From: Clostridiales bacterium
GTDB taxonomy: Bacteria; Bacillota; Clostridia; Oscillospirales; Oscillospiraceae
NCBI GenBank assembly: GCA_021199695.1
Contig: JAJQHP010000008.1
Coordinates: 1 to 8,298 of the forward strand
DNA length: 8,298 bases
Direction of reading: 5' to 3'
Numbering within the stretch: position 1 is the stretch's first letter; each line of letters begins with the position of its first letter. The notes below the pieces were generated by a model. It searched no databases and was not told where the DNA came from. It was given only the letters and a program-made list of their open reading frames with translations. This document shows positions 1 through 5,626 of this stretch, piece after piece. The position numbers were made by a program, and so were the translations under genes.

Positions 1-951
1 GCCCACAACGGCACCAAGAACATCGCCAACTACCTGAACGACCACGACATCCCCACCCGGCACGGCGACCTCTGGACGTATTCCACGATTGCTCAAATCA
101 TCGCCAATCCCGTCTACATGGGGAAAATTCGCCGGGGGTGGAGCAGGCAAATCAAGAGCATTGAGAACGGAGCCGTGAAACGCCGCATCAAGCGCAGCAA
201 GGATATGAACGCCTACAGCCTGTATGACGGCCTGCACCCCGCTCTGGTCAGCGAAGAGGACTTCATGCGGGCGCAGGATCTGCGTGTGGACAGGAAACCG
301 GAGGCAAAGGTCAAGGACGAGTTCACGCTGCAAAACCCCTTTGCCGGTATCCTCTACTGCTCGGTGTGCGGAAAGCGCATCGGCAGGACGACCTCCTCCG
401 CAAAGCGGAATACACCGCCGCGGCTCCGCTGCGTGAACGGGCGCAACTGCCACAACCGGAGCGCCTACTTTGATGCGGTGGAAAAGGAGATCATTTCTGC
501 CCTCCGCACCTGGCTGAAAGGCTACAGGATCAAGCTCAACACTGTGGGCTATGCGGACGACATCCAGGAGGCCCGGCAAAAAATCAAAAAAATAGAGCAG
601 GAGCAGAAGAAGCTCTCGACTCAGATGGACAACGCCTTTGACTTAGTGGAGCAGGGGGTGTACACCTTGGATGTCTTTCGGGAGCGGCGGGCGAAGCTCA
701 CCCTTGCGCTGGAAGACCTCCAGGAAAAAAAGAAACGGGTAGAAGCGCTGCTGACGCGGTTGGAAACCAACCAGTCGGTGGACACCAACCTCATCCCCCA
801 TACGGAGGAACTGCTTGCCAGCTACGATGAGATGACAAATGAGGAGCGGAATGCGCTGCTCAAAGAAATTTTGGATAATGTGAAGTATTATAAGGGAGCT
901 GACGGAAAAATCGTAATTGATCTGTACCCAAGGCTCCCTGAACTCAGGTGA
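1..951 (+). CDS. Large serine recombinase, C-terminal part (5' end off the left edge)
   Basis: The frame is open from base 1 to TGA at 949-951, so this is a 316-residue C-terminal fragment and its N-terminal catalytic resolvase domain lies off the window. Residues 1 to about 65 match the end of the Recombinase (DNA-binding) domain: IANYLND, the 'P.R.G..W....I..I..NP.Y.G' pattern and a Lys/Arg-rich stretch follow one another. A zinc-ribbon segment follows, with cysteines near 120, 123, 144 and 150 (CxxC...C....C), then a Lys/Glu/Gln-rich coiled coil at about 190-255 of the type that controls synapsis direction in large serine integrases. The short C-terminal end (DLYPRLPEL) is typical of Clostridia family members, so the 3' end looks complete. 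Such enzymes integrate and excise conjugative elements, prophages and sigK skin elements. The gene points at the interrupted spoIVB and ends 21 bp from it, as expected of an integrase beside its own attachment site. Internal ATG starts such as 118 are not the true start. Confidence 0.93.
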   Translation, partial: AHNGTKNIANYLNDHDIPTRHGDLWTYSTIAQIIANPVYMGKIRRGWSRQIKSIENGAVKRRIKRSKDMNAYSLYDGLHPALVSEEDFMRAQDLRVDRKPEAKVKDEFTLQNPFAGILYCSVCGKRIGRTTSSAKRNTPPRLRCVNGRNCHNRSAYFDAVEKEIISALRTWLKGYRIKLNTVGYADDIQEARQKIKKIEQEQKKLSTQMDNAFDLVEQGVYTLDVFRERRAKLTLALEDLQEKKKRVEALLTRLETNQSVDTNLIPHTEELLASYDEMTNEERNALLKEILDNVKYYKGADGKIVIDLYPRLPELR

Positions 952-990
952 CTGTCGGTATCATCCCGTTACTCACACGTGTGTCACCGC
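945..990. other. Probable attachment-site junction (mobile element end inside spoIVB)
   Basis: Only 21 bp separate the recombinase stop (949-951) from the premature spoIVB stop (973-975). On the minus strand the spoIVB reading frame matches the family up to ...VTHV and meets TGA at once, so the chromosome/element boundary should lie at about 973-985. The sequence holds a perfect 10-bp palindrome, CACACGTGTG (974-983), and an outer inverted pair, GGTGAC (947-952) with GTCACC (983-988). Symmetrical arms around a short core are typical of serine-integrase sites. The exact crossover dinucleotide cannot be fixed without the other element end or an uninterrupted relative. Confidence 0.6.
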
Positions 991-1971
991 CCCCACCAGC
1001 TTCCCGTTCTGGAGGATGGGGGAGCCGCTCATCCCCTGGACAATGCCCCCGGTGGCGTCCAGCAGACGCTGGTCCGTGACCTGGAGCAGCAGGCTCCGAT
1101 GCCGGTCGCTGCCGGAGGGATAGACCCGCAGGATCTCCACTTCGTACTCCTCCACCGTGTCCCCCTCCACGTTGGCCAGGATGGTCGCCGCCCCGGTCCG
1201 GACCTCGCAGGCGGAGGCCGCCTCTATTGCCTCCCCTTGAAAGCAATCCTCCTCGGCGACGCCAAAAACGCCCCAGTCGGTGTTGGCAGTGAGCCGTCCC
1301 AGGTCGCGCGTCAGGTCGAAGCTGCCGTGAAGCTCCCCCGGTATCCCCTGCTCTCCCCGAATCAGGCCGGAGACGGTGGAGGGCATCACAGCGCCAGACT
1401 GGAGGGGCATGAGCAGCCCGGTGTCCACGTCGTTGATGCCGTGACCCAGGGCGGCAAAGACGCCGGTCTCCGGGTCGTAAAAGGTCACTGTGCCGATACC
1501 CGCCATGGAGTCCCGGACCCAGGCCCCCAGTCGGTAGCCGCCGTCGGCCAGACAGGCCGCCGCCTGAGCGGTCAGGCTCAGCTCCTTTCCGCTGCGGCTG
1601 GCCTGAATGTCCAGCGAACCCCCGCTGTCCCGGACGGCGGACTGCACCTCCTCAATGGTGTTCACCTGCTGGCCGTTGATGGCGGTGATGATGTCCCCGG
1701 TTTTCAGGCCGCAGTTCCGGGCGGGCGAGCTGCTCCCCTCCCGGGTGGCCACATCAGAGAGGGCCACCACCATCACCCCTCTGGAAAACAGCTTGATGCC
1801 CACCGTATGGCCCACCGGCACCAGGTATCGGCTCTCTCCGGCGCTCATGCAGGCGGCAGTCTCCCCGGTCCGACCCGCTCCCGACAGAAGGGCCAGTCCC
1901 AGGACGGTCAGCAGCGCGGCCGCCGCCAGCGCCGCCCAGCACCAGGGCCGTCTCTCCTTTTTTTCCTTCAA
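973..1971 (-). pseudogene. spoIVB: SpoIVB-type sporulation protease (peptidase S55), C-terminus cut off by element insertion
   Basis: SpoIVB is a forespore serine peptidase that signals across the intermembrane space to start pro-sigma-K processing. Taking the TTG at 1969-1971 gives 332 residues: a Lys/Arg-rich N-terminus, one membrane segment (about 10-29), a PDZ domain (about 65-140, with ...GLKTGDIITAINGQ...), and the S55 domain with the catalytic histidine in ALGHGI (His177) and the catalytic serine in GMSGSPI (Ser317). A candidate acid is Asp300. The protein ends 15 residues after the serine, right after GAVTHV. B. subtilis SpoIVB (426 residues, Ser378) continues about 33 residues further with a conserved FVNDP...GYGV segment, so that part is missing here. 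Start choice: GGGGGA lies 7 nt upstream of this TTG; the frame also opens at a TTG at 2064, but that would put a 31-residue non-family extension before the membrane anchor. It may be a dead gene or the 5' part of a gene rejoined on excision. Confidence 0.9.
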
Positions 1972-2193
1972 ATTCCATTCCCCCGTTTCTCCTCCGATGG
2001 CGCTTCCCTGCGCCCGGTTACTATGTCCCGGCGTCCGGAGCTTCACCCGCCCCAAAAACGCCAATGGACACCACCTTTGGGCAGCCAGTCCCTGCCAATC
2101 CGGCGGCGCAACGGTTTTTCAGCGTAGCCTGGGAATATTTTCCATTTTTCCTCTCTCCGGCGGAGCTGTTGCTCTTCCAGTCTATTGATGTGC
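1972..2193. other. Non-coding spacer upstream of spoIVB
   Basis: This 222-bp stretch separates the operon terminator from spoIVB. A 69-codon open frame crosses it on the minus strand (2021-2230), but it runs through the terminator hairpin and resembles no family I know, so I do not call it a gene. It should contain the spoIVB promoter. GGAGGAG (1995-1989) and GGGGGA (1984-1979) on the minus strand are candidate ribosome binding sites, the second better spaced for the TTG at 1971. recN, the usual upstream neighbour of spoIVB in Bacillus and many Clostridia, is absent here. Confidence 0.5.
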
Positions 2194-2237
2194 AAAAAAT
2201 CGTCCCGTTATCGGTCTGAACCGCCGACAACGGGACG
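2194..2237 (-). terminator. Rho-independent terminator of the surface/RiPP operon
   Basis: Read on the minus strand, a 14-bp stem (CGTCCCGTTGTCGG with CCGATAACGGGACG, one G-U pair) closes a 9-nt loop and is followed directly by ATTTTTT. It lies about 25 bp after the stop codon of the last operon gene, and there is no T-tract for plus-strand transcripts. It therefore ends minus-strand transcription before spoIVB, implying spoIVB has its own promoter. Confidence 0.88.
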
Positions 2238-2241
2238 AAGC

Positions 2242-2261
2242 TTTTGCCAGAACTGGCAAAA
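2242..2261. repeat. Short perfect inverted repeat just after the operon's last stop codon
   Basis: TTTTGCCAG and CTGGCAAAA flank two bases, giving a stem of 8-9 bp with a tetraloop-sized turn. It sits directly against the TGA at 2263-2265 and 4 bp from the main terminator hairpin. The flanking T and A runs make it symmetrical, so it could act as a weak accessory terminator in either direction or protect the mRNA 3' end. Confidence 0.5.
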
Positions 2262-2262
2262 A

Positions 2263-3249
2263 TCAGTAAATGCGCACCATCATGACCACGCCGTATTCCG
2301 GGTCAAAGTGGGAGGGATAGACCGTCTGGCTCTCCCCCGCGGCGAGATCCTCCATCTTCACGGTGTAGGCGATGCCGCCCACATACTCCCCGGTGTCCAA
2401 CTGGTTTTTGTAGAACACTCTCAGCTCGGAGATGTCCGCCCCGCTGACGTTGGTCACGGTGACGGCCCCGTTTTCGTCGGTGGTGACGCTCACCTGGCTC
2501 TCGCACAGGTCGAAGGCGTCCAGAGCGGCGATCTCGCTGCCCTCGTAGGTGAAGGCCGCCGTCTCACTGCAGGACTTCTTGTTCGCCTCCATCACCAGGG
2601 CGGTCCCCCCGGCGGGCAGCAGGGACACCTCAAAGGTCAGGGTCTCCCCGTCGGCGGTCAGGGTGATGACGGCGTACTCGATGGCCTGGCCGGAGGTGTT
2701 CTGGACCTCCAGGGCCGCCACGCTGTCAATTTCGTCCTCTGTGCCGTCCTCGATGTAGTAGCCGCTGTAGCTGTACACCGCCAGCAGCTTCAGCTCGTCC
2801 ACCGAGGCGGTGTAGGGGAAGGAGATGGTCGTCTCGGTCTCCACGGCGGTGCTCCCCGTGGTGTCTGTGCCCTGAGAGGTCCCAGACGTCTGGGCGTCGC
2901 TGCCCGCTCCGGCGCTGTTGCTGTCGGCGTCGGTCTGGGCATCGGCGTTACCGGAGCCGTCTGTGTCGTCAGGGGTGGCAGTCTCCGACTCGTCCTCCTG
3001 GGCCGCGGCGGTTTCCCCGTTCTCCGTGTCCGTATCCGGCTCAGCGTCCGTCCCGGTCTCCGACTCGGCCTCGGCGTCGGCGGCGTTCTCCGTCTCGGCG
3101 TTGGCTATGGCGTCCGTCTCCCCGGTCTGGGCCTGGTCGCCGTTTCCTGAGAGGGCCACCGCCAGCGCCACGACGATCGCCACAAGGACGACGGCCACAA
3201 CGACCAGCGGGAGGACGCTCTTTTTCTGCTTCTTCTCGCGCTTACCCAT
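2263..3249 (-). CDS. Membrane-anchored acidic surface protein with duplicated beta domain, function unknown
   Basis: This 328-residue protein starts with a Lys/Arg-rich cytoplasmic tip (2-10) and one hydrophobic segment (about 12-33), so it is probably anchored by its N-terminus with the rest outside the cell. Residues 36-142 are a low-complexity Ala/Thr/Asp/Glu/Ser/Gly linker. The folded part (about 143-328) seems to hold two related beta units: around 178-220 (VQNTSGQAIEYAVITL...LLPAGG) and 262-310 (VTVTNVSGADISELRVFY...DLAAGES). Both share a V.N.SG..I core and an L.AG turn, reminiscent of FxLYD-like extracellular domains. Two cysteines (227, 249) could form a disulfide. The start is firm: GGGAGG lies 8 nt upstream of the ATG, which follows the radical SAM gene's TAA by 3 nt. 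As last gene of the operon it may display, bind or sense the modified peptide, but nothing in the sequence proves this. I do not recognise a named family. Confidence 0.82.
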   Translation of the reverse strand: MGKREKKQKKSVLPLVVVAVVLVAIVVALAVALSGNGDQAQTGETDAIANAETENAADAEAESETGTDAEPDTDTENGETAAAQEDESETATPDDTDGSGNADAQTDADSNSAGAGSDAQTSGTSQGTDTTGSTAVETETTISFPYTASVDELKLLAVYSYSGYYIEDGTEDEIDSVAALEVQNTSGQAIEYAVITLTADGETLTFEVSLLPAGGTALVMEANKKSCSETAAFTYEGSEIAALDAFDLCESQVSVTTDENGAVTVTNVSGADISELRVFYKNQLDTGEYVGGIAYTVKMEDLAAGESQTVYPSHFDPEYGVVMMVRIY

Positions 3250-3252
3250 TGC

Positions 3253-4392
3253 TTATTCCTCCCCTCTCAGCTGCTCCGCCAGACGCTTTGCCGCCTGGGG
3301 GTAGGCCTCCGCCATGCGGCAGCGGTATTCCGGCGCGTTGCAGTAGGTCCCCGTCTCGGTCAGCACCGAGGCCGCGCAGGGACGGCAGATCTCCTTATTT
3401 TTGCAGTTGGTGCATTTGGCGGGCAGCCGGATGGCCGCCGCCTCCTGGGTGGCTCTGCGCCAGGCCTCGTCGAAGCCCACCTGGAACACGTCGGCGTTCC
3501 CCTTGCCCGGGAGCATCCCGCAGGGCAGGAGCCGCCCGTCCCAGGTCACCCAGAAGCTGCACTTCCCCGCCCGGCAGTGGATGCCCTCGCCCTCGATCTC
3601 CTGACAGTCGCTGTCCTGGTCGGCGGCGAGGCCGGTCAGGTCCTCGTCCTCGATGTGCTGCAGGAACCGCTCCCGACCGTTGGACAGGTACTCGATCTTC
3701 GCGGAGTACGCCGCCGCCTCCTCCGGGTCGAAGCGGTCGTTTTGGCCCACCATGGAGGCGTCCCGGCGCAGGGGCGGGAACATATAGCTGGTGGCCTGGA
3801 CGATCAGCCCCTCCCGCTCACAGAAGGCGAAGATCGCCTCCAGGTCGTGGGCGTTGTAGGGAGTGACGCTGCAGTTGATCTTGATGGGGATACCCGCGTC
3901 CTTTAACAGATGAATCGCCCGGGTCACCTGGGTGAAGCCCCGGGGGTTGCGGCAGAGATCGGCGTAAGTCGCGTCAGAGGCCCCGTACAGGGTGATATTC
4001 ATGCGGACCGGGGGGACCTCCTTCAGCCATTTTACCGTCTTCTCGGTGATCAGGGTGGCGTTGGAGTTGACCGTGATGAGCAGCCCCATCCGGTGCAGCC
4101 CCTCCATGATCTCCCGGATGTCCGGGCGGGAGAACGGCTCCCCGCCGGTGAGCAGGAGGTAGAGCATCCCCCGCTCCTTTGCTGTCTCCCCCAGACGCAG
4201 CCACTCCTCCGCCGTGCGGAGGGGGCGGATGGCCTCCTGCTCCTGCTTCGTCATGCGGACATAGCACATCCGGCAGCTCATGTTGCACACCGGGGTCAGC
4301 TCGAAGGTGCCGCTGAGGGGCGACAGCAGCCGGGAGGCCTTTCGGTGGAGATACTCCGTGATGGGAGCCTCCACATACTTGATTTTGTTCAT
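3253..4392 (-). CDS. Radical SAM/SPASM-domain peptide-modifying enzyme (candidate RiPP maturase)
   Basis: A 379-residue cytosolic radical SAM enzyme. The canonical CxxxCxxC cluster motif is at Cys36, Cys40 and Cys43 (CNMSCRMCY), followed by LLTGGEPF (GGEP at 83-86) and the rest of the TIM-barrel pattern (ITVNSNATLI, MNITLYGAS). The C-terminus is a SPASM domain for extra 4Fe-4S clusters, with Cys273, 278, 291, 327, 330, 336, 339, 351 and 358, including the typical 'AGKCSFWVTWDGRLLPCGM' and CxxCxxxxxCxxC stretches. Radical SAM/SPASM proteins typically modify peptides or proteins (thioether or C-C crosslinks, formylglycine). The start ATG overlaps the kinase stop by ATGA and has AAAGGAG 10 nt upstream (4409-4403). 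With the four-Cys peptide two genes upstream as probable substrate, a thioether-forming RiPP maturase is the best guess. No separate PqqD/RRE gene is visible, nor an obvious one fused at the N-terminus. Confidence 0.92.
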   Translation of the reverse strand: MNKIKYVEAPITEYLHRKASRLLSPLSGTFELTPVCNMSCRMCYVRMTKQEQEAIRPLRTAEEWLRLGETAKERGMLYLLLTGGEPFSRPDIREIMEGLHRMGLLITVNSNATLITEKTVKWLKEVPPVRMNITLYGASDATYADLCRNPRGFTQVTRAIHLLKDAGIPIKINCSVTPYNAHDLEAIFAFCEREGLIVQATSYMFPPLRRDASMVGQNDRFDPEEAAAYSAKIEYLSNGRERFLQHIEDEDLTGLAADQDSDCQEIEGEGIHCRAGKCSFWVTWDGRLLPCGMLPGKGNADVFQVGFDEAWRRATQEAAAIRLPAKCTNCKNKEICRPCAASVLTETGTYCNAPEYRCRMAEAYPQAAKRLAEQLRGEE

Positions 4393-5270
4393 AAACCCGC
4401 AGCTCCTTTCTGAGACTGTGCCAAAAGCGCCCGTTTCGCCGTCTCGGTGGCCTCCGCGTCCGGCAGACAGCGGAGCAGCCAGACCGGCACAGAGGTGACC
4501 AGCTGCTCCATCAGGGGCAGCGCCCGTTGTACAAAGTCCCCGTCCCAGCTGTGAATCGTGATTTGGGGGTAGAGCCGCCGCAGGGCCTGGGCCGGGGTCA
4601 GGGGCCGGACCTCGTTCTCCTTTGCCTGCTCCAGCATGAAGATGGCGGAGACGGGGGCGGCCTCATTCCGGTAGATCCGGGAGGACCCGGCGTAGGGCAG
4701 CCCGCAGGCGGTCCAAATCCCGTCCCGCTGGCGAAGCCCCGCCCGGTCGCCGTTGATGACATCCGCCCCCTGGTGGGCCACCCACAGGTCCGCCTGGGTG
4801 GACTTGCCCACCCCGGAGTCGGCGGAGAACAGGACGCCCCTCCCCTGCCAGCGGATGAAGGAGCAGTGGAGGATCATCCCCCCGAAGGGGAGCAGCAGGG
4901 ACTCCAGCCCCAGCAGGTCGCACAGCCGCATGGAGAAGTTCAGCCGGAACTCCTGGCCCTCCAGATAGTCGCAGCGGAGGACCTCCGGCTGGGTGGCGTC
5001 CCAGGTGACGCAGGCCCAGGGCGCGCCCGCGGGAGACGGGCGGAAAAAGACCCGCCGCTCCCCCGCCGTCTCCGCATAGCAGCGGGTGTTGTCCTGGTGG
5101 CCGTCCGGGGGGGGGGCGGGGCGGGACGGGACCGGGCAACAGACAAAGCGCACGTCCGGCGACCCCCCGGTGGGTCCCGTCAGAAAGGGCGCGGAGGAGG
5201 GCTGCACGGAAATTTCAAAGGGCAGCTCCAGCAGGACCCGCAGCCCGGCGATGTGGTATTCGTAGTTCAT
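4389..5270 (-). CDS. HPr kinase/phosphorylase-like P-loop protein (candidate peptide kinase)
   Basis: This 293-residue protein resembles the C-terminal catalytic domain of HPr kinase, in the divergent form found beside peptide-modification genes. Visible motifs are LHCSFI (His135), the Walker A loop SADSGVGKST (149-158), INGDR (172-176) with a probable catalytic Asp175, and a GLPYAGSS segment (190-197). The N-terminal 110 residues have no HPr-kinase N-domain and are poorly conserved-looking. HprK-like enzymes of some lasso-peptide clusters phosphorylate a C-terminal serine of the precursor, so the upstream peptide ending in Ser-Ser is a plausible substrate; that is inference. Its stop overlaps the radical SAM start (ATGA), indicating coupled translation. 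The ribosome site is weak (AGGG, 10 nt before the ATG) and a GC-rich hairpin precedes it, so expression is probably lower than that of the peptide. Codons 52-55 contain a run of ten C, a possible slippage site. It is not a canonical carbon-catabolite HprK. Confidence 0.85.
   Translation of the reverse strand: MNYEYHIAGLRVLLELPFEISVQPSSAPFLTGPTGGSPDVRFVCCPVPSRPAPPPDGHQDNTRCYAETAGERRVFFRPSPAGAPWACVTWDATQPEVLRCDYLEGQEFRLNFSMRLCDLLGLESLLLPFGGMILHCSFIRWQGRGVLFSADSGVGKSTQADLWVAHQGADVINGDRAGLRQRDGIWTACGLPYAGSSRIYRNEAAPVSAIFMLEQAKENEVRPLTPAQALRRLYPQITIHSWDGDFVQRALPLMEQLVTSVPVWLLRCLPDAEATETAKRALLAQSQKGAAGL
5107..5116 (-). repeat. Homopolymer of ten C/G inside the kinase gene
   Basis: The plus strand has ten consecutive G, so the mRNA has ten C in codons for Ala-Pro-Pro-Pro (residues 52-55). 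More G-runs follow to 5136 (GGGG, GGG, GGG, GGG), giving a G-quadruplex-like plus strand. A change of one or two bases would shift the frame ahead of the Walker A motif and remove all kinase activity. Such tracts are classic phase-variation sites, but they are also frequent sequencing-error sites. Confidence 0.75.
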
Positions 5271-5292
5271 ATGGTCATTACCCTAACGAAGC

Positions 5293-5321
5293 GGGGCGGC
5301 CGGGCCATGCCCGACCGCCCC
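5293..5321 (-). promoter_or_regulatory. GC-rich intergenic hairpin between peptide and kinase genes
   Basis: GGGGCGGCCGGGC and GCCCGACCGCCCC form a 13-bp stem with one C/A mismatch on the plus strand (a G-U wobble in the minus-strand mRNA) and a 3-nt loop. No T-tract follows on either strand, so it is not a full rho-independent terminator. It lies in the 89-bp gap between the small peptide gene and its presumed modifying enzymes. That is a common place for a leaky attenuator or mRNA-stabilising hairpin that keeps precursor output above enzyme output. Confidence 0.6.
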
Positions 5322-5359
5322 AGCGTGATTGCCCGAGTGGGACTGTTATTGAGCTGTTA

Positions 5360-5626
5360 TCAGGAGCTGAAAATCTGCATATCGGGGGTCGGAGTGTTGT
5401 AGCAGTAGCCGAACACTTCCTCGTCCACATCAGCCAGGTAGGTGCAGGTCGTCGCCGCACTCACCCAGATGACCAGGTCGCCCACCTTGTAGCCGCAGGT
5501 GTCCTTCGTCCAGTGGGTCGTCTTGCCGATATCACCTGCGCCGCAGGTCTGTGCGATGGTCTGGTTCAGCTCAAAGGACTCGAACAGAATCACAGGCTTT
5601 TGATAGTTTGCCGTCAAGTCACTCAT
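5360..5626 (-). CDS. Small four-cysteine peptide, candidate RiPP precursor
   Basis: A peptide of 88 residues from ATG 5626, or 85 from TTG 5617. The N-terminal segment (about 8-27) reads Tyr-Gln-Lys-Pro-Val-Ile...Glu-Ser-Phe-Glu-Leu-Asn...Ile-Ala, resembling the 'Y.KP.I..ESF' leader-like start I recall from many short gut-Firmicutes peptides encoded near radical SAM genes. The rest holds four evenly spaced cysteines (28, 44, 61, 75; gaps 16, 17, 14), each preceded by Thr or Tyr, and ends Phe-Ser-Ser. There is no signal peptide or membrane segment. The regular Cys spacing suits thioether or disulfide crosslinking, and the serine end suits the adjacent HprK-like kinase. The gene overlaps the upstream VWA gene by ATGA. 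I recognise no named family, so the precursor role rests on context, size and Cys pattern. It could alternatively be a small Cys-rich regulatory or metal-binding protein. Confidence 0.75.
   Translation of the reverse strand: MSDLTANYQKPVILFESFELNQTIAQTCGAGDIGKTTHWTKDTCGYKVGDLVIWVSAATTCTYLADVDEEVFGYCYNTPTPDMQIFSS

Noticed and set aside
1754..1978. 74-codon minus-strand frame starting at an ATG well placed behind GGAGGAG
   Set aside because: The ribosome site and ATG are attractive, but the product is a frame-shifted copy of the SpoIVB N-terminus with no family resemblance; the membrane and PDZ segments are in the other frame.
2019..2025. CATAGTA on the minus strand as a sigma-G -10 element for spoIVB
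   Set aside because: It sits about 48 nt before the preferred TTG, which is suggestive, but no -35 matching the sigma-G pattern occurs at the proper distance.
979..2127. 382-codon plus-strand open frame opposite spoIVB
   Set aside because: It is a high-GC shadow of spoIVB: Gly/Pro/His/Gln-rich, no domain pattern, no ribosome site, whereas the opposite strand has clear PDZ and S55 motifs.
2021..2230. 69-codon minus-strand open frame between the terminator and spoIVB
   Set aside because: It overlaps the terminator stem, has no convincing ribosome site and no recognisable protein pattern.
2185..3150. 321-codon plus-strand open frame opposite the acidic membrane protein
   Set aside because: It is Val/Gly/Leu-rich antisense to low-complexity codons, runs through the terminator hairpin at its start and shows no family motif.
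4527..5402. 291-codon plus-strand open frame opposite the kinase
   Set aside because: It is a compositional shadow of the Walker-A-containing minus-strand gene and spans the intergenic hairpin.
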